64,000 bases of DNA from Caldovatus aquaticus (GCF_019458025.1 NZ_JAHZUY010000001.1:124001-188000); one strand, 5' to 3'; positions 17,307-25,885 are shown, counted from the stretch's first letter. Numbers and translations: made by a program. The notes: a model not told the origin generated them from the letters alone.

Positions 17307-17714
17307 CTACGCCTTGATCCCGTGCAGGCCGTGCGAGGCGTCCTTCACGGTGAAGAACACCACGTCCCGGTCCTCGCCCGCCCGGCCGGAATGGACCACG
17401 TCCGCCGGGATGTAGAGCACCGAACCGGCCGGCACCTCGCAGGGCTGCCCCCCGACCACGGCGCGGAAGGTGCCCTCCAGCACGTAGATCCACTGCTCGT
17501 TGGGGTGCGAGTGCGGCTCCGCCCCGGTGCCGGCGGCCATGCGCATCAGGGCGACGATCATCCGCTCGCCCTCGACGCAGGTGCCGACGGCGGAGGAGTA
17601 GTCCGGCCCGCCGAGGATCCGGTTCAGCTTCGCCATCTCGAACACGTGCTCGCCCGGCTGGGCGCGCACGGCGCCCGGCGTGCGCGCGGCGGGGCGCGTC
17701 GTCGTCTCGGACAT
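17307..17714 (-). CDS. Cupin-domain protein
   Basis: This 135-residue beta-barrel protein has cupin motif 1 as GTGAEPHSHPNEQWIYVLEG and motif 2 as GSVLYIPADVVHSGRAG, supplying the His/Glu metal ligands. Possible roles are a small dioxygenase, an isomerase or a sensor-like binding protein. It is the last gene of the minus-strand operon that begins with the flavin reductase at 20813, 19 bases after another cupin. The two cupins differ in sequence, so they are not a recent duplication. Confidence 0.87.
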   Translation of the reverse strand: MSETTTRPAARTPGAVRAQPGEHVFEMAKLNRILGGPDYSSAVGTCVEGERMIVALMRMAAGTGAEPHSHPNEQWIYVLEGTFRAVVGGQPCEVPAGSVLYIPADVVHSGRAGEDRDVVFFTVKDASHGLHGIKA

Positions 17715-17733
17715 CTCCTCCTCCCTCCCCGGC

Positions 17734-18069
17734 TCAGATGCGGTGGCCGACGCCGGCGACCACGCCCTTGGCGCTGACCAGTTCCGTGTCCTCGATCATG
17801 CGCACCGAATGCGGCACACCGGGCGGGACGTGCACCGCCATGCCGGGGCCGATCTCGTGCTCCACGCCGTCCAGGATGAAGCGCGCGCGGCCCTTGAGCA
17901 CCAGGATGATCTGCTCCTGCGGGTGCGCGTGGGTGGTCGCGCCCTCGCCCGCCTTGTAGCTCAGCACGCCGAGCTCGATCTGCTCGCCGGTGATCAGCGG
18001 GCCGAAGGCGGTGGAATGCTTGGGCGTGACGTATTCGGCCTTCAGCTCCTTCAGGCTGTAGACGGGCAT
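17734..18069 (-). CDS. Cupin-domain protein
   Basis: This 111-residue single-domain cupin has motif 1 AGEGATTHAHPQEQIILVLKG and motif 2 GMAVHVPPGVPHSVRMIED, with histidines and glutamine/glutamate in the usual ligand positions. It starts 12 bases after the luciferase-like monooxygenase stop and is followed by a second cupin. Its place in the operon suggests it processes the oxygenation product or an intermediate (inference). Confidence 0.87.
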   Translation of the reverse strand: MPVYSLKELKAEYVTPKHSTAFGPLITGEQIELGVLSYKAGEGATTHAHPQEQIILVLKGRARFILDGVEHEIGPGMAVHVPPGVPHSVRMIEDTELVSAKGVVAGVGHRI

Positions 18070-18081
18070 CGCCGCTCCCCC

Positions 18082-19191
18082 TCATTCCGCGGCGGCACGC
18101 GCGCCCGCGCCGATCGCCGCGTTCACCTTCGGCAGCACCTTCTCCGCCAGCAGGATCATGGAGCGGCGGCCGAGCTCGCGGTCCGCCCAGTCCTTGCCGG
18201 CATAGAGCAGAGTGCCGAACTCGCCCACCTGCTCGCGGAAGGCAAGCAGCTTCTCCGCCACCATGTCCGGCGTCCCCCAGATCACCAGGCGGTCGAGCAC
18301 GTAGTCGAGCGTCACCGCCTCGTCCGGCATGTCGCGTCGCTCCTTGAACAGCTCCCCCCGCCCGTTGCGCACCAGCTTGGTGAGCAGCGACCGGTAGTAG
18401 TGGCGGTAGGGGCTCTGCGGGCCGAGCGCGTATTCGCGCGCCGTCGCCAGGTCCTCGCAGACGAACACGCTCTTCGCCACGCGCCAGTTCGCGGGGTCGG
18501 CCGGGCGCCCGGCGCGCTCGCAGCCCTCGACGTATCTCGGCCAGTGGCTCTTCACCCAGACCGGCATCAGGAAGTTGGCCGAGATCGGATCCCAGCCGCG
18601 CGCCGCCGCCTCCGTCACGCCCTTGGAGAAGGGGGCGACGGCGGTCACCACGATCGGCGGGTGCGGCCGCTGCAGCGGCCTCGGGATGATGCCCTGGCCG
18701 ATCTCCGGCAGGAAGGTGCGCTCGGTGGTGACGCCCCAGTACTTCCCCTTCAGCGCGTAGGGCGGGTCCCTGGTCCAGAGGTCGAGGATCATGTTGATGC
18801 CCTCGACGAACATCGCGTTGCGGTCGGCGTCGAGGTTGCCGAACGCCTCCGCGTCCGACAGCAGGCCGCCCGGGCTGATGCCGAGCAGGAACCGCCCGTC
18901 CAGCAGGTGGTCGAGCATCGCCGCCTGCGCCGCCACCGCCGCCGGGTGGCTGTTCGGGATGTTCACCGTGCCGGTGCCGAGTTTCATGCGCTTCACCCGG
19001 CCCGCCAGGGTGGCGAGGAACATCATGCAGGAGGTGATGTTCTCGGCGAGGTCGGTCACGTGCTCGCCGCACAGCCCCTCGACGAAGCCGAGCTCGTCGG
19101 CGAGCAGGAAGGCCTCCTGGTCCTCGCGCAGGGACTGGCGCCAGTCCTTGCCGAGGGGGTGGATCGGCATGGTGAAGAAGCCGAGCTGCAC
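18082..19191 (-). CDS. Luciferase-like (LLM) flavin-dependent monooxygenase
   Basis: The 369-residue product begins MQLGFFTMPIHPLGKDW and has the bacterial-luciferase barrel features GLCGEHVTD, MKLGTGTVNIPNSHPA and GRFLLGISPGG. Its relatives include limonene and alkanal monooxygenases that use reduced FMN from a partner reductase. A flavin reductase gene lies two genes upstream in the same operon, which fits a two-component monooxygenase. Substrates of such enzymes range from terpenes to sulfonates and chelators; none can be assigned here. Confidence 0.88.
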   Translation of the reverse strand: MQLGFFTMPIHPLGKDWRQSLREDQEAFLLADELGFVEGLCGEHVTDLAENITSCMMFLATLAGRVKRMKLGTGTVNIPNSHPAAVAAQAAMLDHLLDGRFLLGISPGGLLSDAEAFGNLDADRNAMFVEGINMILDLWTRDPPYALKGKYWGVTTERTFLPEIGQGIIPRPLQRPHPPIVVTAVAPFSKGVTEAAARGWDPISANFLMPVWVKSHWPRYVEGCERAGRPADPANWRVAKSVFVCEDLATAREYALGPQSPYRHYYRSLLTKLVRNGRGELFKERRDMPDEAVTLDYVLDRLVIWGTPDMVAEKLLAFREQVGEFGTLLYAGKDWADRELGRRSMILLAEKVLPKVNAAIGAGARAAAE

Positions 19192-19227
19192 GAGAGGGAT
19201 CTCCGCTCTGTCAGGAAGGAAGGCGCG

Positions 19228-20220
19228 TCACGGGGCGAGCCGCACCAGGGCGCCGGTCGCGACCGAGCGCGCCACGGCCTCCAGCACCGCGACGTTGCCG
19301 ATCTTCTCGGCGTCGGTGAACGGGTACTCGGCCTCGCCGCGCACCGCGCGCGCGAAGGCCTGCAGGTTGAGCAGCACCGCGTTCTCCCAGGCGAACTCCT
19401 CCGTCTCCGGCGCGCCGCCGCGGCGCTGCACGGTGAGCGTCGCGGGGCCAGGCGTGTCGGGATGCGTGGCGTTGCGGATCTCCGCCCAGCCCTCGCTGCC
19501 GAAGACGCGGAAGCCGATGTAGAGCGGCGTCTCCAGGATGGCGCTGGCGAAGGCGGTGGCGCCGGAGGCGAGGCGGAGCTGCACCGAGACGAGGTCGCCG
19601 TTCGGCCGCTCGGAGACGAGGCGCGCGGCCGCCGCGTACACCTCCGTCGCCGGGCCGGCGAGCTCGAGGAAGGCGTCGGTCAGGTGCACGCCCATGCCGG
19701 TGAAGGCGGCCGGGTTCCTCGGGTCGGCGCGCCAGTCGCCCGGCCGGATGTGGCGCAGCTTGTCGTGGCTGAAATTCGCCTCGAGGTGCAGGATCGTCCC
19801 CAGCCGCCCCTCGCGCAGCATCGCCCGCAGCCGCCGCATCGCCGGCTCGAAGCGCCGCTCGTGGCCGACGCCGAGCACCACGCCCGCGGCGCGGCAGGCG
19901 GCGACGCTCGCCTCGGCGTCGGCGCGCGTCATCGCCAGCGGCTTCTCGCAGAACACGTGCTTGCCGGCGCGGGCCGCGGCCAGCACCTGGCCGGTGTGCA
20001 GGTCCTGCGGCGTGCACAGGATCACCGCGTCCACCTCGGGGTCGGCGAGCGCCTCCTCCAGCGCCGCGGAGAGCGGCAGGCCGTGCTCCCGCGCGAAGGC
20101 CTCGTGCGCCGCCCGGTCCGGGTCCACCGCGCGCACCACGCGGATCTCGCCCGATCCCGCGAGGCTCCGCGTGATCTGCCGCCCCCACCAGCCCAGGCCC
20201 ACGACCGCGGCGCGGATCAT
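19228..20220 (-). CDS. Gfo/Idh/MocA-family NAD(P)-dependent oxidoreductase
   Basis: This 330-residue protein has a Rossmann N-terminus (AVVGLGWWGRQITRSLAG) and the catalytic EKP motif in AGKHVFCEKPLAMTRADAEA. A C-terminal alpha/beta domain follows (FVxAI-type sheet). Members oxidise sugars, inositol or other cyclic alcohols. The ATG at 20218-20220 overlaps the flavin-reductase stop by four bases, so translation is probably coupled. It lies between the reductase and the luciferase-like oxygenase. Confidence 0.88.
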   Translation of the reverse strand: MIRAAVVGLGWWGRQITRSLAGSGEIRVVRAVDPDRAAHEAFAREHGLPLSAALEEALADPEVDAVILCTPQDLHTGQVLAAARAGKHVFCEKPLAMTRADAEASVAACRAAGVVLGVGHERRFEPAMRRLRAMLREGRLGTILHLEANFSHDKLRHIRPGDWRADPRNPAAFTGMGVHLTDAFLELAGPATEVYAAAARLVSERPNGDLVSVQLRLASGATAFASAILETPLYIGFRVFGSEGWAEIRNATHPDTPGPATLTVQRRGGAPETEEFAWENAVLLNLQAFARAVRGEAEYPFTDAEKIGNVAVLEAVARSVATGALVRLAP

Positions 20221-20813
20221 GCCCCCTCCCTCTCCCCTCTGGCCGCGGCGAGCGGCGGCCCCGGCAGCCGGTAGCGGCCGCCGAGGAACAGCAGCGGCTC
20301 GCCCTCCTCGCGGTGGCTCGCGCGCAGGACGCGCCCGATCAGGACCACGTGGTCGCCCGCCTCCACCGCGCGCTCGGTACGGCACTCGAAGCGGGCGAGG
20401 CAACCCGGCAGCAGCGGGCTGCCGCCCAGGCCCTCCGCCCAGCCGAGCCCGGCGAACTTGTCCGCGCCGCCCGGCGTGGCGAAGCGCACCGACAGCGCCG
20501 CCTGGTCCGCCGCCAGCACGTTCACCGCGAACCAGCCGGCGGCGAGGAAGACGGGCCGCGTCGAGGAGCGCAGGTCGAGGCACCACAGCAGCAGCGGCGG
20601 CTCGAGCGAGACCGAGGTGAAGGAGTTCGCGGTCACGCCGACCGGGGCGCCGGCGGGCCCCGGCGCGCGCGCCGTCACCACCGTCACGCCGGTCGCGTAC
20701 CGGCCGAGCGCCCGGCGCAGCGCGCGCGGATCGGGCGGCGCCGCCGCGACGTCCTCCGGCCCGGGCCCGGCCGATCCGGCGCACTCCTCCTGCAGGGTGG
20801 CGTCCAGCTTCAT
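20217..20813 (-). CDS. Flavin reductase-like FMN-binding protein (monooxygenase reductase component)
   Basis: This 198-residue protein has the flavin_Reduct signature: LGRYATGVTVVTA, then GVTANSFTSVSLEPPLLLWCL and the closing segment GEPLLFLGGRYRLPG. Homologues (HpaC, NtaB, DszD) supply FMNH2 or FADH2 to separate oxygenases. The ATG at 20811-20813 is chosen; the longer open frame adds a low-complexity lead. It heads the operon reductase, Gfo/Idh, LLM oxygenase, cupin, cupin. Confidence 0.88.
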   Translation of the reverse strand: MKLDATLQEECAGSAGPGPEDVAAAPPDPRALRRALGRYATGVTVVTARAPGPAGAPVGVTANSFTSVSLEPPLLLWCLDLRSSTRPVFLAAGWFAVNVLAADQAALSVRFATPGGADKFAGLGWAEGLGGSPLLPGCLARFECRTERAVEAGDHVVLIGRVLRASHREEGEPLLFLGGRYRLPGPPLAAARGEREGA

Positions 20814-20960
20814 CCGCGCGTCGTCCCCTCCCGGGTCGCGGCCGGGCCGGACCCGGGCGGGACCATGCGCAGGACGACGGGATTGCGGAAGCAATTTGAT
20901 CTACTGCCCGCCATCAGGGGCCGTGATGCGCCGGGACTGGCCGGCGGCGCCGGGGCGCGG

Positions 20961-21066
20961 CTGGAGCCGTTTCCGCTCGGCCGCGCGCGCGGCAACGGCT
21001 CCGGCGCGTCGTCCGGCAGGCGGATCCATGCACCCGGCTGTTCCCAGCCGCCCGCGATCCGCTCTA
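20961..21066 (+). repeat. Dispersed ~105-bp structured repeat, copy A
   Basis: This intergenic element matches copy B (49087-49190) along its whole length and copy C (12055-12159) on the opposite strand. It contains AGCCGTT...AACGGCT (positions about 20965 to 21000) and a nested pair, GCGGAT...ATCCGC enclosing CGGCT...AGCCG. It lies between the divergent flavin reductase and TTT receptor genes, and its right end (GCGATCCGCTCTA) is 40 bases before the receptor start. That end could act as a promoter. Confidence 0.7.
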
Positions 21067-21105
21067 CGCTCGGCAGCCCAGGGAAGGAAACGCACGGAGC
21101 ACCGC

Positions 21106-22068
21106 ATGACGCTCACCCGCCGCGCCGCGCTCGGCGTCGCCGCCGCCTCGCTGGCCGCCCCCGCGGTCCGCGCGCAGACCGCGCGGTTCCCCGAACGCCC
21201 GGTGGAGCTGGTGGTCGGCTTCGCCGCCGGCGGCGGCACCGACATCACCATCCGCACCTTCGCCCGGTTCCTCGAACCGCGCCTCGGCGGCCCCGTCGTC
21301 GTCATCAACCGCCCCGGCGCCGGCGGCGAGGTGATGATGGCCTCCGTCGCCCGCGCCCGGCCGGACGGCCACACGCTCGGCGTCGTCACCATGCCCGGCC
21401 TGCTCACCATCCCGATCGAGCGGACCGCGCAGTTCCGGCTCGAGGACTTCGCCGCCGTCGCGCTGATCGCCACCGACCCGAACGCGATGACGGTGCATGC
21501 CCAGAGCCCCTACCGCACCGTCCAGGAGCTGATCGAGGCGGCGCGGCGCGAACCGGACCGGCTGAACTTCGCCTCCTCCGGCATCGGCTCGGACGACCAC
21601 CTGCAGCTCGTGCTGCTGCAGCAGGCGGCCGGCATCCGCATGACGCACGTCACCTATCCCGGCTCCGCCCAGGTGCGCTCGGCGCTGCTCGGACGCCAGG
21701 TGGACGTGGTCGGGATGAACGTCGGCGAGATCATGGGCGCGCCGGAGAACATGCGCATGCTGGTGCAGGCCGGCCCCGCCCGCTCGCGCTTCGCCCCGCA
21801 GGTGCCGACCTTCCGCGAGCTCGGCCTGCCGATCGAGATGGCCTCCGACCGCGGCGTGGTCGCGCCCGCCGCCACGCCGCCCGCGGTGCTCGCGCGGCTG
21901 CGCGAGGCCTTCGGCGCCGCGGCGCAGGATCCGGAATTCGCCCGCGCGCTGGAGGCGCAGTTCACGGAGGTCCGCTACATCCCCGGCGAGGCCTGGGGCG
22001 AGCAGCTGCGCGCGCTGCGCGAGAGCTACCGCGCCCTGTGGGAGCGCGCCCCCTGGCGGGAGCGCTGA
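21106..22068 (+). CDS. Bug/TctC-family periplasmic solute-binding protein (tripartite tricarboxylate transport type)
   Basis: This 320-residue receptor has the signal peptide [24 protein letters not shown] and the Bug-family fold: FPERPVELVVGFAAGGGTDITIR, VVVINRPGAGGEVMMASVARARPDGHTLG and LNFASSGIGSDDHLQL. Bug receptors bind carboxylates for TctAB importers or act as sensors. No tctA/tctB genes adjoin it, which is common in Burkholderiales and Acetobacteraceae. The ATG at 21106 follows GGAGCACCGC and copy A of the dispersed repeat. Confidence 0.9.
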   Translation: MTLTRRAALGVAAASLAAPAVRAQTARFPERPVELVVGFAAGGGTDITIRTFARFLEPRLGGPVVVINRPGAGGEVMMASVARARPDGHTLGVVTMPGLLTIPIERTAQFRLEDFAAVALIATDPNAMTVHAQSPYRTVQELIEAARREPDRLNFASSGIGSDDHLQLVLLQQAAGIRMTHVTYPGSAQVRSALLGRQVDVVGMNVGEIMGAPENMRMLVQAGPARSRFAPQVPTFRELGLPIEMASDRGVVAPAATPPAVLARLREAFGAAAQDPEFARALEAQFTEVRYIPGEAWGEQLRALRESYRALWERAPWRER

Positions 22069-22109
22069 GCGACCGCCGGCCCGGCGTCCCGCGCCGGGCC
22101 GGACGCCGG

Positions 22110-22157
22110 AGCCGGTTCGCGCGTCCGGCGCGCCCGGCCGTCCGTGACCGCCCCTAG
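22110..22157 (+). repeat. Partial copy (D) of the dispersed repeat
   Basis: GAGCCGGTTCGCGCGTCCGG...CGGCCGTCCGTGACCGCCCCTAG resembles the 3' half of copies A and B, including the CCGTCCG and CTAG end. It lies between the TTT receptor stop and the stop codon of the convergent molybdenum subunit gene. It is weaker than the full copies. Confidence 0.4.
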
Positions 22158-24535
22158 ATCCGCCCCAGCGCGGCGAGGATCCGCGCCGGGGTGAAGGGCT
22201 GCGCGAGCACGCGCGCCCCGAAGGGACGCAGCGCGTCGTTGATCGCGTTCTGCACCGCCGCCGGCGCCCCCGCCGTCCCCGCCTCGCCCGCCCCCTTGGC
22301 GCCGAGCGCGCTCTCGCGCGTCGGCGTCTCGACGTGGCCGACATGGATGTCGGGCATCTCGCCGCTCATCGGCACCAGGTAGTCGGCGAGGCTGCCCGAG
22401 AGGAGCTGGCCCTCCGGCGAATAGACGCAGTGCTCGAACAGCGCGCCGCCGATGCCCTGCACCACGCCGCCGCGGATCTGCTCCTCCACCAGCATGGGGT
22501 TGATCACCGTGCCGCAGTCCTCGACGCACCAGTGGCCGAGGAGGCGGACGAAGCCGGTCTCGACGTCCACCTCGAGGTAGCTCGCCTGCGCGCCGTTGGT
22601 GAAGCAGAAGGGATACTCCTTCGGCGTCCAGTGGCGCGTCGCCACCAGCTCGCGCGGCAGGTCCCGGGGCAGGGTGTCGCCGCGGAAATAGACGACGCGG
22701 CCGAGCTCCTCGAGCGGCAGGCGCTCCGCGCCGCTCGCGCGGTCCACGACGACGCCGCCGCGGATGTCGAGCGTCTCCGGCCGCGCCTGCAGCATCGCGC
22801 CGGCGACGGCGAGGATGCCCTCCTTCAGCGCGAGTCCCGCCTGCAGCATCGCCTCGCCGCCGATCCCGGCGCCGCGGCTGGCCCAGGTGCCGCCGCCGTA
22901 GGGCGTCACCTCGGTGTCGCCGGTGACGACGCGCACGCGCTCGACCGGCACGCCGACGGCGGTGGCCGCGATCTGCGCCAGGATCGCCTCGGTCCCCTGC
23001 CCCTGCTCGGTCACGCCCGAGGCGACCGCGAGCGAGCCGTCCGGGTCGAGCCGCACCGTCGCGCCGTCCATCGCCGAGATGCGCGCGCCGCCGATGCCGT
23101 ACATGAAGGGCGAGGGGTTGGTCAGCTCGATGAAGCAGGCGAGGCCGATGCCGCGATGGATGCCGTGCTTGCGCAGCTCCGCCTGCTCCGCGCGCAGCCG
23201 CTCGTAGTCCATCATCTCGAGCAGCCGCGCCAGGCACTTGTGGTGCGACAGCGCCTCGAAGCGCATCCCGGAGAGCGAGGTGCAGGGATAGGCGTCGTCG
23301 GGGATCAGGTTGCGCCGCCGGATCTCGGCGGGGTCCATGCCGATCGCCTCGGCCGCCAGGTCCACCAGCCCCTCGGTCACCGCGGTCGCGATCGGGTGGC
23401 CGACGGCGCGGTACTGGCAGGTCGGCGTCTTGTTCTGGAACACCACCGTGGTCTTCGCGCGGTAGCCCTTCAGCACGTAGGGCCCGCCGCAGAGGTTCAC
23501 CACCTGGTTGCCCTCGACCGCCGAGGTGCGCGGATAGACCGAATACGGGCCGATGCCGGTGAGGTCGTCCACCTCCATCGCCAGCAGCGTGCCGTCGCGG
23601 CGCACCGCCGCGCGCGCGCGCAGCCGGTGGTCGCGGGCGTGGATGTCGCTGACCATGCCCTCGATGCGGTCGGCGACGAACTTCACCGGCCGTCCCAGCA
23701 TCTTCGACAGCGCGGCGGTCGCCACCTCGTCCGGATAGACGTGCACCTTGATGCCGTAGGAGCCGCCGACGTCCTTGCACACGACGCGCACCTGGCCCTC
23801 GCGCAGCCCGAGATGCCGCGCGAACACCGTCTGCATCATGTGCGGCGCCTGGGTGGACTGGTACACCGTCAGCCGCTCCTCGGCCGGGTTCCAGTCGGCG
23901 AGGATGCTGCGCCCCTCCAGGCAGACGCCGGTGTGGCGGCCGGTGTGGAAGGTGGCCTCCACCACCACCGCCTCCGGATCGGCGAAGGCCGCGTCCGGGT
24001 CGCCGCCGACATGCTCGCGCCGGAAGGCGAGGTTGTCGCCGAGATCCGGGTGGATCACCGGCGTCGCCGGATCGAGCGCCGTCTCCATGTCGGTGACGGC
24101 GGGCAGCTCCTCCCAGTCCACCCGGATCAGCGCGGCCGCGTCCTCCGCCTCCGCCCGGCTGCGCGCGACGACGGCGCAGACCGGCTCGCCCTGCCAGCAG
24201 GCGCGGTCCACCGCCATCGCGTGCTGCGGCGCCGACTTCAGCCCCTTCAGATGGTGCAGCACGCCGACCCAGGGCGTGCAGTGCGCGGCGAGCTCGCGCC
24301 CGGTGACGACGCGGATCACGCCCGGCGCCCGCCGCGCCTCCTCCGCGTGGATGGCGAGGATGCGCGCATGCGCGTGCGGGCTGCGCAGGAAGGCGACGTG
24401 CGCCATGCGCGGCAGCCGCAGGTCGTCCACGTAGGCGCCGCGGCCGGCGACCAGCCGGCGCGCGTTCGGGCGCGGCACGCTGCGGCCGATGTAGCTGTTC
24501 GGGCGGTCGATCTCGGACAGGGGGGAGCCGGTCAT
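22154..24535 (-). CDS. Xanthine-dehydrogenase-family molybdopterin-binding (CoxL-type) large subunit
   Basis: The 793-residue product is the catalytic subunit of an aerobic molybdenum hydroxylase. It begins with the ALD-xanthine-DH domain (YIGRSVPRPNARRLVAGRGAYVDDLRLP) and contains GGSYGIKVHVYPDE. The loop aligned to the cofactor region reads TCQYRAVGHPIA, which is neither the CO dehydrogenase AYxCSFR motif nor the common AYRGAGR motif. The catalytic glutamate motif near the C-terminus is kept as ALGAKGAGEAGT. Substrate hydroxylation at carbon (aldehyde or N-heterocycle) is therefore more likely than CO oxidation. It is the last gene of the FAD, iron-sulfur, Mo subunit operon. Confidence 0.9.
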   Translation of the reverse strand: MTGSPLSEIDRPNSYIGRSVPRPNARRLVAGRGAYVDDLRLPRMAHVAFLRSPHAHARILAIHAEEARRAPGVIRVVTGRELAAHCTPWVGVLHHLKGLKSAPQHAMAVDRACWQGEPVCAVVARSRAEAEDAAALIRVDWEELPAVTDMETALDPATPVIHPDLGDNLAFRREHVGGDPDAAFADPEAVVVEATFHTGRHTGVCLEGRSILADWNPAEERLTVYQSTQAPHMMQTVFARHLGLREGQVRVVCKDVGGSYGIKVHVYPDEVATAALSKMLGRPVKFVADRIEGMVSDIHARDHRLRARAAVRRDGTLLAMEVDDLTGIGPYSVYPRTSAVEGNQVVNLCGGPYVLKGYRAKTTVVFQNKTPTCQYRAVGHPIATAVTEGLVDLAAEAIGMDPAEIRRRNLIPDDAYPCTSLSGMRFEALSHHKCLARLLEMMDYERLRAEQAELRKHGIHRGIGLACFIELTNPSPFMYGIGGARISAMDGATVRLDPDGSLAVASGVTEQGQGTEAILAQIAATAVGVPVERVRVVTGDTEVTPYGGGTWASRGAGIGGEAMLQAGLALKEGILAVAGAMLQARPETLDIRGGVVVDRASGAERLPLEELGRVVYFRGDTLPRDLPRELVATRHWTPKEYPFCFTNGAQASYLEVDVETGFVRLLGHWCVEDCGTVINPMLVEEQIRGGVVQGIGGALFEHCVYSPEGQLLSGSLADYLVPMSGEMPDIHVGHVETPTRESALGAKGAGEAGTAGAPAAVQNAINDALRPFGARVLAQPFTPARILAALGRI

Positions 24536-24542
24536 CGCGTCC

Positions 24543-25031
24543 TCACTCCGCCGGGGCGCCGTGCAGCGCCGCCGCGGCCTGTTCCACCGCGTCCACGATC
24601 GCGTGATAGCCGGTGCAGCGGCAGTAGTTGCCGCCGAGCCAGTCGCGGATGCGCTCGCGCGAGGGGCGCGGCTCGCGCCGCAGCAGCTCCGCCGCCGCGA
24701 CCAGCATCCCCGGCGTGCAGAAGCCGCACTGCAGCGCGTTGCGCGCGACGAAGGCCTCCTGCAGCGCGGCGATCTCCCCGGTCTCGGTCAGGCCCTCGAT
24801 GGTCCAGACCTCGGCGCCGTCGCACTGCGCGGCGAGCATGAGGCAGCCGCGCACGATCTCGCCGTTGACGCGGATCGTGCAGGCGCCGCAGACGCCGTGT
24901 TCGCAGCCGACATGGCTGCCGGTGAGGTCGAGCTGCTCGCGCAGGAAGTCCACCAGGTGGAGGCGGGCGTCCACCCGCGCCTCCACCGGCTCGCCGTTGA
25001 CGGTCAGGCGGATGGCGACGAATCGGTCCAT
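24543..25031 (-). CDS. Two-[2Fe-2S] small subunit of the molybdenum hydroxylase (CoxS-type)
   Basis: This 162-residue subunit carries the plant-ferredoxin cluster motif CEHGVCGACTIRVNGE plus a distal cysteine (RGCLML). The C-terminal four-helix cluster motif follows as QCGFCTPGML and NYCRCTGYHAIV. It carries electrons between the Mo and FAD subunits. It lies 7 bases before the large-subunit start and 8 bases after the FAD-subunit stop, the usual M-S-L order. Confidence 0.93.
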   Translation of the reverse strand: MDRFVAIRLTVNGEPVEARVDARLHLVDFLREQLDLTGSHVGCEHGVCGACTIRVNGEIVRGCLMLAAQCDGAEVWTIEGLTETGEIAALQEAFVARNALQCGFCTPGMLVAAAELLRREPRPSRERIRDWLGGNYCRCTGYHAIVDAVEQAAAALHGAPAE

Positions 25032-25039
25032 GGCGCGGA

Positions 25040-25885
25040 TCACCCGAGCAGGCGCGCGGCGGCGCGGCCGAGCAGCACGCGCGCGAGGTGGCGGCGGAAC
25101 TGCGGCGGCCCGTGCAGGTCCGCCGGCGGGTCGAGGTCGCGCTCGAGCGCCGCCTGCGCGGCCGCGACGCCGCCCGCCCCGGCGAGCGCCGCCTCCGCCG
25201 CCGCGGCGCGGACGGGCGTCGGCCCGACCCCGAAGAAGACCAGGCGCGGATCGCGCAGCGCGCCGTCGCCCTGCACCGTGGCGGCGGCGGCGAGCCCGAC
25301 GATCGCATAGTCCCCCTGCCGCCGCGCGAGCTCCAGCACGCAGCCGCGCCGCTCCGGCGGCTGCACCGGGAACTCGACCGCCGCCACCAGCTCGCCCGGC
25401 TGCAGGTCGGTCTGGTAGAGGCCGCGGAAGAAGTCGCGCGCCGCGATCCGCCGCTCGCCGGCGCGGCCCATGGCGACGATCGTCGCATCGAGGGCCAGCG
25501 CGCAGGCCGGCAGCTCCGCCGCCGGGTCGGCCAGCGCGATGCTGCCCCCGAGCGTGCCGCGGCTGCGGATCGCGGGATGCGCGATCTGCGGCACCGCCTC
25601 GGCCAGCAGCGGCAGATGGCGGGCCACGATCTCGCTCGCCTCCAGCGCGGCGTGGCGGGTCAGCGCGCCGATGCGCACGACGCCGCCCTGCAGCGCGATG
25701 CCGGCGAGCCCGGCGAGGCCGTTGATGTCCACCAGCACGGCCGGCGTGGCGAGGCGGAGATTGAGCGCCGGGATCAGGCTCTGCCCGCCGGCGAGGAGCC
25801 GCGCCTCCTCGCCGTGGCGATCCAGGGCGTCGAACGCCTCGGCGAGGCTCCGGGCGCGCAGATAGGCGAAGGGGGCCGGCTTCAC
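25040..25885 (-). CDS. FAD-binding medium subunit of the molybdenum hydroxylase (CoxM-type)
   Basis: The 281-residue product has the FAD_binding_5 fold with ARLLAGGQSLIPALNLRLA and AIRSRGTLGGSIALADPAAELP, the two flavin-contact motifs of CoxM and xanthine dehydrogenase. The GTG start at 25883-25885 (VKPAPFAYLRARSL) follows GAGGAA and fits the family. The open frame extends further upstream, but with an arginine-rich, unconserved lead. It is the first gene of the three-subunit operon. Confidence 0.9.
   Translation of the reverse strand: MKPAPFAYLRARSLAEAFDALDRHGEEARLLAGGQSLIPALNLRLATPAVLVDINGLAGLAGIALQGGVVRIGALTRHAALEASEIVARHLPLLAEAVPQIAHPAIRSRGTLGGSIALADPAAELPACALALDATIVAMGRAGERRIAARDFFRGLYQTDLQPGELVAAVEFPVQPPERRGCVLELARRQGDYAIVGLAAAATVQGDGALRDPRLVFFGVGPTPVRAAAAEAALAGAGGVAAAQAALERDLDPPADLHGPPQFRRHLARVLLGRAAARLLG

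Noticed and set aside
22154-24535. Carbon monoxide dehydrogenase large subunit
   Set aside because: The AYxCSFR active-site loop of CO dehydrogenase is missing; the corresponding loop reads QYRAVGHP.
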